From Pantoea sp. CCBC3-3-1 (GTDB lineage Bacteria; Pseudomonadota; Gammaproteobacteria; Enterobacterales; Enterobacteriaceae), in NCBI RefSeq assembly GCF_007981265.1, contig NZ_CP034363.1:992001-1056000 (forward strand): a DNA stretch of 64,000 nucleotides, given 5' to 3'. Below are positions 1-8,061 of the stretch, piece by piece. The notes beneath the pieces were generated by a model, which saw only the letters and a program-made list of their open reading frames with translations, searched no databases and had not been told where the DNA came from. The first letter of the stretch is position 1. Each line of letters starts with the position of its first letter. Made by a program: the position numbers and the translations under genes.

Positions 1-787
1 CACAATGTAAACCTTCACCGCCGTGCTCCAACAAGCGGTGTGCAGGATGGATCGCACGCTCTGCCTGAAAGCTGTCCTGCGCATCGCGCCCCTGAAGCGC
101 ATCATAAACCAGCGACAGATCCTCCACAGAACGGGCAAACGGGCCAATATGATCCAGGCTGGCGACAAACGGCTGGCTGCCGCTGCGGGAAAGACGGCCA
201 AAGGTGGGTTTAAGGCCAAAAATACCGCACAGCGAGGCGGGAACGCGAATCGACCCGTTAGTGTCCGTGCCAAGAGAAAAATGCACCAGACCCGCAGCGA
301 CGGCTGCCGCAGAGCCGCCGGAAGATCCGCCAGCGATGCGGGTCAGATCCCGTGGATTACGGGTTGCGCCGTAATGGCTGTTTTCAGTGGTAAAACCATA
401 AGCGTAAGCATCCATATTCAGCATGCCGGAAAGCATCGCGCCAGCGTCGGCCAGTTTACGCACCGCCCAGCCGTCATGAGTAGCAGGCTGGCGATCGCTA
501 AACAGGCTGGCACCCGCCAGCGTGGTATGACCGGCTACATCAAACAGATTTTTAACCGCATAAGGGATCGCTGCCAGCGGCGGCAGCGGACGATCTTCTT
601 TACGCAGTCGATCAAGGCGATCGGCCTCCTGCAACATGCGATCCTGCGTGATCTCTGTCCAGGCGTTGATCGCGGGATTATGTTGCCCGATGGCCGACAG
701 CGTCTGTTGGGCAATCTCTCGGGCGCTAAGCTCGCCTTTAATCAACGCGCGTTTCAGTTCAGCGATGGATAACCTGTGCAGATTCAT
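1..787 (-). CDS. hpxY: Oxalurate-type amidase HpxY, N-terminal part (runs off the window)
   Basis: Reading leftward from the ATG at 787, this encodes the first ~262 residues of an amidase-signature enzyme; the rest lies beyond the window edge. The glycine/serine signature is clear ([18 protein letters not shown], then [12 protein letters not shown]), with the catalytic Lys in 'AIPYAVKNL', so the Ser-cisSer-Lys triad is present. The family includes AtzE-like amidases. Next to hpxW and hpxX the expected role is cytosolic hydrolysis of oxalurate to oxamate in allantoate breakdown; this substrate is inferred from the Klebsiella hpx cluster. The start codon overlaps the hpxX stop (ATGA), so the two are probably translationally coupled. 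The long rightward open frame opposite it is a shadow. Confidence 0.8.
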   Translation of the reverse strand, partial: MNLHRLSIAELKRALIKGELSAREIAQQTLSAIGQHNPAINAWTEITQDRMLQEADRLDRLRKEDRPLPPLAAIPYAVKNLFDVAGHTTLAGASLFSDRQPATHDGWAVRKLADAGAMLSGMLNMDAYAYGFTTENSHYGATRNPRDLTRIAGGSSGGSAAAVAAGLVHFSLGTDTNGSIRVPASLCGIFGLKPTFGRLSRSGSQPFVASLDHIGPFARSVEDLSLVYDALQGRDAQDSFQAERAIHPAHRLLEHGGEGLHC

Positions 788-972
788 GCTTTATATACTC
801 CCGCCACTTCCTGCCGATCGTCGAGTGGAAACGCCATCAATGGCTCTGCCATACCGGCGATACGGGTAAACTGCACCAGCAGTTCGGCGCGGCGCTCGTC
901 ATCCAGCGTCACGCCCAGAACCTGCTCCATCTGTGCCACATAGGCTGCCCAGTCGGGCGAAGTCTGCTTCAT
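784..972 (-). CDS. hpxX: AtzG-like small subunit HpxX (DUF4089 type)
   Basis: A 62-residue protein of the AtzG/DUF4089 kind, with the pattern 'YVAQMEQVLGVTLDDERR', an aromatic-hydrophobic helix and the conserved 'PLDDRQEVAGVY' end. Small proteins of this family pair with AtzE-type amidases and form a heteromeric complex. Here the gene lies between hpxW (12 bp upstream) and the amidase hpxY, overlapping the latter by 4 bp. It is therefore most likely the accessory subunit of the oxalurate amidase. The length is normal for the family. It has no catalytic residues of its own. The start follows 'GGAGAACACC', a good ribosome binding site. Confidence 0.8.
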   Translation of the reverse strand: MKQTSPDWAAYVAQMEQVLGVTLDDERRAELLVQFTRIAGMAEPLMAFPLDDRQEVAGVYKA

Positions 973-984
973 GGTGTTCTCCTG

Positions 985-2571
985 TTAAAAACCGGCGGCG
1001 CTACCGTTGCTGCGCGGATCGCATGCGCCTTCCAGCATACCGTTGGTATGACGTACGATGGCGCCTGCATGGCCGACTGCTTCGCTGAAATCATCCAGCG
1101 CTTCCACTTCATGGCCGAGTGCGCGCAGGCGGGCAAAGGTTTCGCTGGAAAAACGGCCTTCCAGCTTCAGCGAATCGGAGGCCTGGCCCCAGGTGCGGCC
1201 CAGCAGCCAACGCGGGGCGCTAACGCACTGCTGTAGCGGCATGCCCTGTACGATATGACGGGTAAAAATCGCCGCCTGGGTCTGCGGCTGGCCGTCGCCG
1301 CCCATTGAGCCATAAACCATGGTGCGCCCATCATTCAGGCGGGCAGCGGCAGGATTCAGGGTATGAAAAGGCTGTTTGCCGGGCGCAAGAGCCAGCAGAT
1401 GATTGGGATCGAGGCTAAACGCCGCGCCGCGATTTTGCCAGGTAATGCCGGTGCCCGGCAACACCACGCCGCTGCCGAACTCATGATAAATGCTCTGAAT
1501 AAAGGAAACGGCCAGCCCGCTGCTGTCCATCACCCCCATCCATACGGTATCGCCTGGTCCTTTACCGCTTCCCCATGGTGCGGCGTGCCGATCATCGATC
1601 TCGCTGGCCAGCCGCGCCAGCAAATCGGAGTCGAGCAGGCTTTGCATCTGTTCCGTCATGTGGCGCGGATCGGTGATATAGCGATCGCGCAGCCCAAATG
1701 CCAGTTTGGTGGCTTCAACAATGCGGTGAATGGTTTGTGCTTCATCGGCGCCGTTCATATCCAGCCGATCGATAATGCCGAGAATGGCCAGCGACACCAC
1801 GCCCTGCGTGGGCGGCGTCATGTTATACACTTCGCCGTGCTGGTGCCGGATCCGCAGCGGCGTGCGCCGTTTCGCCTGATGACGATTCAAATCCTCAAGC
1901 GTGACTGGCATCCCCAGCGCGGACATCGCGCTGGCGAGTTTACTGGCCAGCGAACCGCGGTAGAAGCTTTCCAGCCCCTCTTCCGTTAGTTGAATCAGCG
2001 TGTTAGCAAGGTCAGGTTGGGTAAAGCGGCTGCCTGCACGCGGCACCTCGCCTTCGGGCAGAAAAGTATGGGCAAAACCCGGCTGCTCCGCGAGTTCATG
2101 ATATTTACTTGCCGTTGCCGCCGCCTGCGATTGCGTCACCGGAATGCCATCTGCGGCATAGCGGGTCGCATCTGCCAGCAGGCGCGCAAGCGGCGTAACC
2201 GAACTGCCCAGCTCGTCAGAAATCTTTAATGCTTCTGCCCAGCCGCTGACCGTCCCGGCGACCGTCAGGGCCGCTTTCGGACCACGATGCGGGATGGCTG
2301 AAGTCGCCTCGTAAAAACGTAAATCGGCCAGTGAACCCGCTGCGCCGCTGGCATCGATGGCAACCGGCTCACCCTGTGGCGGCACGATCAGCCAGAAGCC
2401 ATCGCCGCCCAGACCATTCATATGGGGATACACTACGGCGATGGTCGCCGCCGCCGCGACCATCGCTTCAATGGCGTTGCCGCCTTCACGCAAAACGGCC
2501 AGCGCGCTTTCGCTGGCAAGATGATGGGGCGTCACGGTCATACCTAACGGGGCGACATTACTTTGGATCAT
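985..2571 (-). CDS. hpxW: Oxamate amidohydrolase HpxW (gamma-glutamyltransferase family)
   Basis: A 528-residue Ntn-hydrolase of the gamma-glutamyltransferase family. The proenzyme pattern is visible: an N-terminal large-subunit region with 'GGNAIEAMVAAAATIAVVYP' and 'GLGGDGFWL', then the autoprocessing site 'GDTVWMGVMD' near residue 342, whose Thr would become the N-terminal nucleophile, and the small-subunit motif 'MVYGSMGGDGQPQ'. No signal peptide is seen, unlike periplasmic GGT, which fits a cytosolic role. In Klebsiella this protein converts oxamate to oxalate and ammonia, the last nitrogen-releasing step of allantoate catabolism. It is the first gene of the leftward hpxWXY operon, divergent from hpxU. 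An in-frame GTG lies one codon upstream of the chosen ATG. Confidence 0.87.
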   Translation of the reverse strand: MIQSNVAPLGMTVTPHHLASESALAVLREGGNAIEAMVAAAATIAVVYPHMNGLGGDGFWLIVPPQGEPVAIDASGAAGSLADLRFYEATSAIPHRGPKAALTVAGTVSGWAEALKISDELGSSVTPLARLLADATRYAADGIPVTQSQAAATASKYHELAEQPGFAHTFLPEGEVPRAGSRFTQPDLANTLIQLTEEGLESFYRGSLASKLASAMSALGMPVTLEDLNRHQAKRRTPLRIRHQHGEVYNMTPPTQGVVSLAILGIIDRLDMNGADEAQTIHRIVEATKLAFGLRDRYITDPRHMTEQMQSLLDSDLLARLASEIDDRHAAPWGSGKGPGDTVWMGVMDSSGLAVSFIQSIYHEFGSGVVLPGTGITWQNRGAAFSLDPNHLLALAPGKQPFHTLNPAAARLNDGRTMVYGSMGGDGQPQTQAAIFTRHIVQGMPLQQCVSAPRWLLGRTWGQASDSLKLEGRFSSETFARLRALGHEVEALDDFSEAVGHAGAIVRHTNGMLEGACDPRSNGSAAGF

Positions 2572-2651
2572 CACAATCTCTTTTTCAGGGTGACAGTGCG
2601 TTAACTAAAGCAAGAGATGTTCCAGTTATCCGCTGATATCGGGTTAAACAT

Positions 2652-2667
2652 TGAAAAAAAGCCTTAA
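2652..2667. promoter_or_regulatory. Candidate HpxU operator 1 (hpxW-hpxU intergenic)
   Basis: TGAA-N8-TTAA, one mismatch from the TGAA-N8-TTCA consensus reported (recalled from the literature) for Klebsiella HpxU. It lies between the divergent hpxW and hpxU genes, where that repressor is known to act. The site is short and degenerate, so by itself it is weak evidence. Confidence 0.4.
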
Positions 2668-2738
2668 CCGCCGGAAGATACGTCGCGATTTAGCGGTTTT
2701 TTTCTGCCAGGCACGTTATTTGTATAGGCTATGTTCTC

Positions 2739-2754
2739 TGAAACAAAAGTTACA
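2739..2754. promoter_or_regulatory. Candidate HpxU operator 2 (just upstream of hpxU)
   Basis: TGAA-N8-TACA, one mismatch from TGAA-N8-TTCA, ending 10 bp before the hpxU start. A repressor bound here would block its own gene. Together with the first site it gives two operators in the divergent intergenic region, as described for the Klebsiella cluster. Confidence 0.4.
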
Positions 2755-2764
2755 AGGTCCACGC

Positions 2765-3604
2765 ATGAAGCAGCTCGATGAACGTCTGAAGAGTCACTAT
2801 CCGCAGTTATCACCGCAGGAGCAGCGCGTAGCCGACTTCGTCTTCGACCACTTCGATGATGTGATCAGCTATAACAGCGCCGAGCTGGCTCGCCTCAGCG
2901 GCGTCTCTAAGGCCACCGTCAGCCGTCTGTTTAAGCGGCTCGGTTATGACAAATATCGCGACATGCGGGATGAGCTGCGCACCTTAAGGCAGAGCGGCAT
3001 GCCGCTGACCGACAACCGCGATGCGGTGCAGGGAAATACATTGCTTGCCCGCCACTACAAGCAGGAAATGGCGAATCTGACCCAGTGGGTCAACGCGATT
3101 GATGCCGTACAGTTCGGCGAGGTTGTTCAGCAACTGGCGAAAAGCCAGCGCGTGTTTGTCATCGGCATGCGCAATGCTTACCCGGTAGCGCTGCATTTTC
3201 GTCAGCAGCTGCTTCAGGCAAGAGGCGGCGTGCAGGTGCTGCCGCAGCCGGGTCAGACGCTCTCCGAGGAGCTGGCTGAAGTGACGCCGCAGGATATGGT
3301 CGTGGTTATTGCTTTCCGTCGTCGTCCGCGCATCATCAAGCCGCTGTTGCAGCAATTGCAACATGATGGCATTCCCACACTGGTGATTTGCGAACCTCAG
3401 GCTCAGGCACTGATGGCGCTGGCTCGCTGGCAGCTCTGCGCGCCGCTGGACAGCGTTTCCGCCTTCGACAGCTATGCCTCGGCCAACAGTTTAATTAACC
3501 TGCTGGCAAACGCTTTACTGCATGAACTGCTTAGCGAAGGCCGTCAGCGCATTCACCATATTGCCGATCTCTACAACCAGCTGGATGAGCTGGAACAGCG
3601 TTAA
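2765..3604 (+). CDS. hpxU: RpiR-family repressor HpxU of allantoate catabolism
   Basis: A 279-residue MurR/RpiR-type regulator. Residues ~1-77 form the HTH_6 domain ('SAELARLSGVSKATVSRLFKRLG' region), and residues ~120-260 form a SIS sugar-isomerase-like domain ('VFVIGMRNAYPVALHFRQQL', 'MVVVIAFRRRPRI'). The ATG at 2765 is chosen over an upstream in-frame start at 2651 because an AAGG box precedes it and the protein then begins with the family-typical 'MKQLDERLKSHYPQLS'. In Klebsiella HpxU represses hpxW, hpxU and hpxF and is released by allantoate. The neighbours here are the same, so this role is inferred with good confidence. Confidence 0.87.
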   Translation: MKQLDERLKSHYPQLSPQEQRVADFVFDHFDDVISYNSAELARLSGVSKATVSRLFKRLGYDKYRDMRDELRTLRQSGMPLTDNRDAVQGNTLLARHYKQEMANLTQWVNAIDAVQFGEVVQQLAKSQRVFVIGMRNAYPVALHFRQQLLQARGGVQVLPQPGQTLSEELAEVTPQDMVVVIAFRRRPRIIKPLLQQLQHDGIPTLVICEPQAQALMALARWQLCAPLDSVSAFDSYASANSLINLLANALLHELLSEGRQRIHHIADLYNQLDELEQR

Positions 3605-3661
3605 TCGCCAGCGGCTGCCGGTAAGCGGTGGTGCCCCGGCAATCAAAATCACATTAGTGGG

Positions 3662-3676
3662 GCACCGTTTTGGTGC
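3662..3676. promoter_or_regulatory. NtrC-type enhancer site
   Basis: Perfect dyad GCACC-GTTTT-GGTGC, matching the NtrC (NRI) binding consensus GCACC-N5-GGTGC. It lies about 240 bp upstream of the sigma54-type promoter at 3887-3902, a normal enhancer distance. It partly overlaps a second inverted repeat (GGTGCCCC at 3630-3637 with GGGGCACC at 3659-3666), which could alternatively be a weak terminator for hpxU. Confidence 0.65.
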
Positions 3677-3886
3677 TTTGCTTTATTTCGGGGCGAAAGA
3701 TTTACGGCTGTAATTTCCATCAGCTCTTTCCCAAATCCTGTCGGTTATCGGTCTTCTCTCTGCCTGCCTTTTTGCTTTTCTAACGGCATATAATCTGATT
3801 TATCAGCCTGTTTACTAGCATAGCTGGTCTTTTGGTCGCGATCCCTGAGTCAAAAAATCACGTTACGTGGCAGGCAGTCGCGCGGC

Positions 3887-3902
3887 TGGCACATTAGTTG
3901 CA
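3887..3902 (+). promoter_or_regulatory. Sigma54-type promoter of the hpx transport/allantoate operon
   Basis: TGGCAC-ATTAG-TTGCA matches the -24/-12 consensus (TGGCAC-N5-TTGCW) exactly, with the invariant GG and GC correctly spaced. Predicted transcription start is about 3913, ~45 bp before the binding-protein gene. With the NtrC-type dyad upstream, this indicates nitrogen-limitation control, which suits an operon that scavenges purine nitrogen. Confidence 0.75.
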
Positions 3903-3915
3903 AATGAATTCTTCA

Positions 3916-3931
3916 AGAATCTTTCGTTTCA
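3916..3931. promoter_or_regulatory. Candidate HpxU operator over the operon start
   Basis: AGAA-N8-TTCA, one mismatch from the TGAA-N8-TTCA consensus, placed just downstream of the predicted sigma54 start. A repressor here would give allantoate-dependent release on top of nitrogen control. Confidence 0.4.
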
Positions 3932-3956
3932 TGGTTTATTTACCGGGGCAAAAAGA

Positions 3957-4742
3957 ATGAAGAAAGCATTACTGGCAGTAGCAGGTGTGGCGCTGATGTT
4001 GACTCAGGTAACGCATGCGTGGGCGGATCAGCTTCAGGACATTGAAAAACGTGGAGTTATCCGCATCGCCGTTCCTCAGGACTTCCCGCCGTTTGGTTCG
4101 GTGGGTACCGATCTCCAGCCGCAGGGCTACGACATTGATATGGCAAAATACCTGGCAAAACAGATGAAACTTAAGTTGCAGCTGGTGCCGGTGACCAGCG
4201 CCAACCGCGTCCCTTATCTGCAAACCGATAAGGTTGATTTGGTGATCTCCAGCCTGGGCAAAAACCCTGAGCGCGAGAAAGTTATCGCTTTCAGCCGCAC
4301 TTACGCGCCGTTCTTCCTCGGCGTGTTTGGCCCAAAAGAGGCTGAGCTGAAAGATGCCGCGGCGTTGAGCGGCAAATCCATCGGCGTAACGCGTGGCGCG
4401 GTGGAAGATATGGTGCTGAGCGACGTCGCGCCGAAAGATGCCCAGCTGAAGCGCTATGAAGATAACAACACCACGCTTTCTGCCTATCTTTCTGGTCAGG
4501 TGCAGTATGTCGCAACCGGCAACCTGGTGGTCGCGGCGATTGCCCGACAGAATGCGGAAAAAGCGCCGGTGGCGAAATTTATGCTGAAGGATTCACCGTG
4601 CTTTATCGGTCTTCGCAAAAACGAACCCGCCCTGAAAGCGAAGGTAGATACGCTAATCGACCAGGCGATAAAAGATAAAACGCTGAACGGCCTCTCTGAG
4701 CAGTGGCTGAAGGCACCATTACCGGCCGACTTTGGCGCATAA
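3957..4742 (+). CDS. hpxF: ABC transporter substrate-binding protein (family 3), hpxF-like
   Basis: A 261-residue periplasmic solute-binding protein of family 3 (polar amino-acid type). It has a Sec signal peptide (MKK start, hydrophobic core, cleavage near 'THAWA') and then 'GVIRIAVPQDFPPFGSV', the classical start of the family, plus 'LVISSLGKNPEREKVIAFS'. The ATG at 3957 gives a proper signal peptide; an in-frame start at 3867 would precede the promoter and is rejected. It is the first gene of an operon with two permeases and an ATPase. The substrate is probably allantoate or another ureide, inferred from the downstream genes. The symbol follows the Klebsiella hpxFGHIJK naming from memory. 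Confidence 0.8.
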   Translation: MKKALLAVAGVALMLTQVTHAWADQLQDIEKRGVIRIAVPQDFPPFGSVGTDLQPQGYDIDMAKYLAKQMKLKLQLVPVTSANRVPYLQTDKVDLVISSLGKNPEREKVIAFSRTYAPFFLGVFGPKEAELKDAAALSGKSIGVTRGAVEDMVLSDVAPKDAQLKRYEDNNTTLSAYLSGQVQYVATGNLVVAAIARQNAEKAPVAKFMLKDSPCFIGLRKNEPALKAKVDTLIDQAIKDKTLNGLSEQWLKAPLPADFGA

Positions 4743-4751
4743 GGGCAGGCG

Positions 4752-5417
4752 ATGACGGAACAACTCGACTTTCCTGCGCTGTGGCCTTACTGGCCGGAAC
4801 TGCTTTCCGGGCTGTGGGTAACGATTCAGTTGACCGTGTTGGCCACCGTGGGCGGCGTGGCGCTGGGCATTTTCGGCGCGGCGCTACGCAGCGGCAAGCC
4901 GTCGATACTGAGCCGCGTGTGGGGCTGCTACGTTGAGCTGATCCGCAACACGCCGTTTGTGGTGCAGCTGTTCTTTATCGTTTTTGGCCTGCCGGCGCTC
5001 GGGCTGAAGCTGACGGCGGGCGAAGCCGCACTGCTGGCGATGCTGATTAACCTGGGCGCTTACAGCACCGAAATTATTCGCGCCGGTATTCAGGTCACGC
5101 CAAAAGGCCAGTGGGAAGCCGGGCGCGTGCTGGGGCTGACGCGTTCACAGACCTTTCTGCGCATCGTGCTGCCGCCTTCGCTGAAGCGCATTTATCCGGC
5201 GCTGGTCAGTCAGTGCATCATCGTGATGCTGGGATCGTCGGTGGTTTCTCAGGTCTCTTATGAGGAGCTGACCTTCGCCGCCAACCTGATCCAGTCCCGG
5301 ACCTTTTTGAGTTTTGAAGTCTATGGCGTTACTACGCTGCTCTATCTGGCGCTGTCGATTGCGATGCGTCAGTTACTGCTGGCCGCGGGCCGCAAATGGT
5401 TTGGAGAAACGCCCTGA
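4752..5417 (+). CDS. hpxG: ABC transporter permease 1 (amino-acid type), hpxG-like
   Basis: A 221-residue inner-membrane permease of the polar amino-acid (HisM/HisQ) class. Several hydrophobic segments are visible, and the cytoplasmic EAA loop reads 'QWEAGRVLGLTRSQTFLRIV', which docks on the ATPase. 'ELIRNTPFVVQLFFI' is the typical N-terminal motif. It begins 9 bp after the binding protein and overlaps the next permease by one base (TGATG), so the genes are translationally coupled. It probably forms a heterodimeric channel with the next gene. Confidence 0.82.
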   Translation: MTEQLDFPALWPYWPELLSGLWVTIQLTVLATVGGVALGIFGAALRSGKPSILSRVWGCYVELIRNTPFVVQLFFIVFGLPALGLKLTAGEAALLAMLINLGAYSTEIIRAGIQVTPKGQWEAGRVLGLTRSQTFLRIVLPPSLKRIYPALVSQCIIVMLGSSVVSQVSYEELTFAANLIQSRTFLSFEVYGVTTLLYLALSIAMRQLLLAAGRKWFGETP

Positions 5418-6073
5418 TGACGACGTTTACTGACTGGGACATCCTGCGCAATCTGTTGCTGGCCGCACGCTGGACGCTGCTGTTGTCGCTGACGGCATTT
5501 TTAGGCGGTACGCTGGTGGCGATGCCGCTGGTCATGGTGCGCCTGACGGGCCGTCGCTGGCCGAACCGTTTTATCCGTGCTTATACCGAACTGTTTCAGG
5601 GCACGCCGTTGCTGATGCAGCTGTTTCTCGCTTTCTTCGGCGTGGCGCTGTTTGGCATTGATGTATCGCCCTGGACCGCCGCCTCGCTGGCGCTGACGCT
5701 GTACACCAGCGCTTTTCTGGTCGATATCTGGTACGGCAGCATTCAGGCTTTACCAAAAGGGCAGTGGGAGGCTTCACGCTGCCTCGGCCTGAATTTTGGT
5801 CAGACGCTTTATCGCGTCGTACTGCCGCAGGCATTGCGCATCGGCATTGCGCCAACGGTAGGCTTTGCGGTTCAGGTTATAAAAGGCACCGCGCTGGCAT
5901 CGATTATCGGCTTTGTCGAACTAACCAAAGCGGGCACCATTCTCAATAACGTGACTTATCAACCGTTCAAAGTTTTCGGGCTGGTGGCGCTGGGCTACTT
6001 CCTGATGTGTTATCCGCTGTCGCGCTACAGCCAGTACCTGGAGAAGAAATTCAATGCCGCTCATCACCATTAA
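5417..6073 (+). CDS. hpxH: ABC transporter permease 2 (amino-acid type), hpxH-like
   Basis: A 218-residue permease, paralogous to the preceding gene, with the EAA motif 'QWEASRCLGLNFGQTLYRVV' and the 'ELFQGTPLLMQLFLAFFG' motif. The start at 5417 overlaps the previous stop as TGATG; an in-frame start at 5396 would lie inside the upstream gene and is less likely. The 3' end overlaps the ATPase gene by 20 bp. Membrane partner of the hpxF-I importer. Confidence 0.82.
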   Translation: MTTFTDWDILRNLLLAARWTLLLSLTAFLGGTLVAMPLVMVRLTGRRWPNRFIRAYTELFQGTPLLMQLFLAFFGVALFGIDVSPWTAASLALTLYTSAFLVDIWYGSIQALPKGQWEASRCLGLNFGQTLYRVVLPQALRIGIAPTVGFAVQVIKGTALASIIGFVELTKAGTILNNVTYQPFKVFGLVALGYFLMCYPLSRYSQYLEKKFNAAHHH

Positions 6074-6791
6074 TCAGGTACAGAAATACTACGGTGCCAA
6101 TCACGTGCTAAAAGGCGTCGATCTGGATGTCGAGATGGGCGAGGTCATCTCGATTATCGGCCGCAGCGGATCGGGGAAAAGTACGCTGCTGCGCTGCATG
6201 AACGGGCTGGAAGGCTATCAGGAAGGCAGTATCAAACTGGGCGGTATGACGATTACCGATCGCGATTCTCAGGCGCGCGAAATCAGCCGCTCGGTCGGCA
6301 TGGTATTTCAGAACTTTAATCTGTTCCCGCATATGACCGCGTTGGAAAACGTGATGCTGGCGCCGCGTCGGGTTCTGAAAAAGAAGGAGGCCGAATGCCG
6401 TGCGCTGGCAGCACAGATGCTGGAAAAAGTCGGGCTGGGCGACCGGATGGATTACTACCCGGCGAATTTATCCGGTGGCCAGCAGCAGCGTGTCGCCATT
6501 GCCCGTGCGCTGGCGATGACGCCGAAAGTGCTGCTGTGCGATGAAATCACTTCCGCGCTTGACCCGGAGCTGGTGGGCGAAGTGCTGAAGGTGCTGGAAC
6601 AGCTGGCGAAAGAGGGCATGACGCTGATTCTGGTCACGCATGAAATGAACTTTGCCCGGGAAGTCGGCGACCGCGTGGTGTTTATGCATCAGGGACGCGT
6701 CTGGGAACAGGGCGACAGCAAAATGGTTTTTGCCAGCCCGCAAACTCAGGAACTCAAACAGTTTATCTCATCGGTGCGCGGTCTGAACTGA
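6054..6791 (+). CDS. hpxI: ABC transporter ATP-binding protein, hpxI-like
   Basis: A 245-residue ATPase of the polar amino-acid uptake class (GlnQ/HisP-like). Walker A is GRSGSGKST (~residues 36-44), the Q-loop is '[14 protein letters not shown]', the signature is LSGGQQQR, Walker B is '[14 protein letters not shown]', and the switch His is in 'LVTHEM'. All catalytic motifs are intact. It energises the two permeases encoded just upstream and completes a four-gene importer. Confidence 0.85.
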   Translation: MPLITINQVQKYYGANHVLKGVDLDVEMGEVISIIGRSGSGKSTLLRCMNGLEGYQEGSIKLGGMTITDRDSQAREISRSVGMVFQNFNLFPHMTALENVMLAPRRVLKKKEAECRALAAQMLEKVGLGDRMDYYPANLSGGQQQRVAIARALAMTPKVLLCDEITSALDPELVGEVLKVLEQLAKEGMTLILVTHEMNFAREVGDRVVFMHQGRVWEQGDSKMVFASPQTQELKQFISSVRGLN

Positions 6792-6822
6792 TGCATCGAT
6801 CGACAAGAGAAGGAACCACAAG

Positions 6823-8061
6823 ATGGATTTAGCGAACATTTCCCAAATCAATCCACCGCAGCGCCTGCTGATGGGGCCGGGGCCGATCAATGCCGATCCG
6901 CGCGTGCTGCGCGCCATGTCCAGCCAGCTGATCGGGCAGTACGATCCGGCCATGACGCATTACATGAACGAAGTGATGGCGCTCTATCGCGGCGTGTTCC
7001 GCACGCAAAATCAGTGGACGCTGCTGATCGACGGCACTTCTCGTGCCGGTATCGAAGCGATATTGCTGTCGGCGATCCGGCCTGGCGATAAAGTTCTGGT
7101 GCCGGTATTTGGCCGTTTCGGTCATCTGCTGTGTGAAATTGCCCGGCGTTGCCGCGCCGAAGTTCATACCATTGAAGCGCCGTGGGGCGAAGTGTTTACG
7201 CCCGATCAAATTGAAGATGCGATCAAAACCGTGCGACCGCGCCTGCTGCTGACCGTGCAGGGCGATACATCTACCACCATGCTCCAACCGCTGGAAGAAC
7301 TCGGTGCAATCTGCAAAAAGTATGGCGTGCTGTTTTATACCGATGCCACGGCGTCGTTTGCCGGAAACGCGCTGGAAACCGATGCCTGGGGACTGGATGC
7401 CGTGTCCGCCGGGATGCAGAAATGCCTTGGCGGCCCGTCCGGCACCTCACCCATCACGCTCAGCCCGGAAATGGAAGCGGTAATCCGCAAGCGCAAATGT
7501 GTCGAGGAAGGCATTCGTACCGCCGCACATCAGGACGGCGAAGACGAGATGATCTGGTCCAACTATTTCGATCTCGGCATGATCATGGACTACTGGGGGC
7601 CAGAACGGCTTAACCATCACACCGAAGCGACTTCCGCCCTGTTTGGCGCTCGCGAATGCGCGCGTTTGATTCTTGAAGAAGGTCTGGATCAGGGCATTGC
7701 CCGCCATAAGCTGCATGGTGATGCCATGCTGAAAGGCATTCAGGGCATGGGACTGGAAACCTTCGGGAATATAAACCACAAGATGAACAACGTGCTGGGC
7801 GTCGTTATCCCAGAAGGCATTAACGGCGATCGGGTACGGAAACTGATGCTGGAAGATTTTGGCATTGAAATCGGCACCTCGTTTGGCCCGCTGCACGGCA
7901 AGGTCTGGCGTATTGGCACCATGGGTTACAACGCCCGTAAAGATTGCGTGATGCAGACGCTGAGCGCGCTGGAATCGGTGCTGACTTATCTGGGCTACAA
8001 AACGCCGCAGGGTGCCGCGATGCAGTCGGCCTGGGATCATTACTCACGCGGGAGCTGCTGA
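6823..8061 (+). CDS. hpxJ: Ureidoglycine-glyoxylate aminotransferase HpxJ
   Basis: A 412-residue class V PLP aminotransferase close to PucG-type (S)-ureidoglycine-glyoxylate aminotransferases. The start 'PPQRLLMGPGPINADPRVLRAM' is family-typical, and the PLP Lys lies in 'SAGMQKCLGGPSGTSP'. It converts ureidoglycine and glyoxylate to oxalurate and glycine, linking HpxK to the oxalurate amidase. A strong AGAGAAGGAACC box precedes the ATG. Its stop overlaps the hpxK start (ATGA). Confidence 0.87.
   Translation: MDLANISQINPPQRLLMGPGPINADPRVLRAMSSQLIGQYDPAMTHYMNEVMALYRGVFRTQNQWTLLIDGTSRAGIEAILLSAIRPGDKVLVPVFGRFGHLLCEIARRCRAEVHTIEAPWGEVFTPDQIEDAIKTVRPRLLLTVQGDTSTTMLQPLEELGAICKKYGVLFYTDATASFAGNALETDAWGLDAVSAGMQKCLGGPSGTSPITLSPEMEAVIRKRKCVEEGIRTAAHQDGEDEMIWSNYFDLGMIMDYWGPERLNHHTEATSALFGARECARLILEEGLDQGIARHKLHGDAMLKGIQGMGLETFGNINHKMNNVLGVVIPEGINGDRVRKLMLEDFGIEIGTSFGPLHGKVWRIGTMGYNARKDCVMQTLSALESVLTYLGYKTPQGAAMQSAWDHYSRGSC

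Noticed and set aside
23..772. Long rightward open frame (249 codons) opposite hpxY
   Set aside because: It mirrors the amidase codons, has no ribosome site, and the minus-strand product shows the full amidase signature.
3630..3666. Terminator after hpxU (GGTGCCCC/GGGGCACC)
   Set aside because: The loop is long and the T run short; the right arm overlaps a perfect NtrC dyad, so the enhancer reading is preferred.
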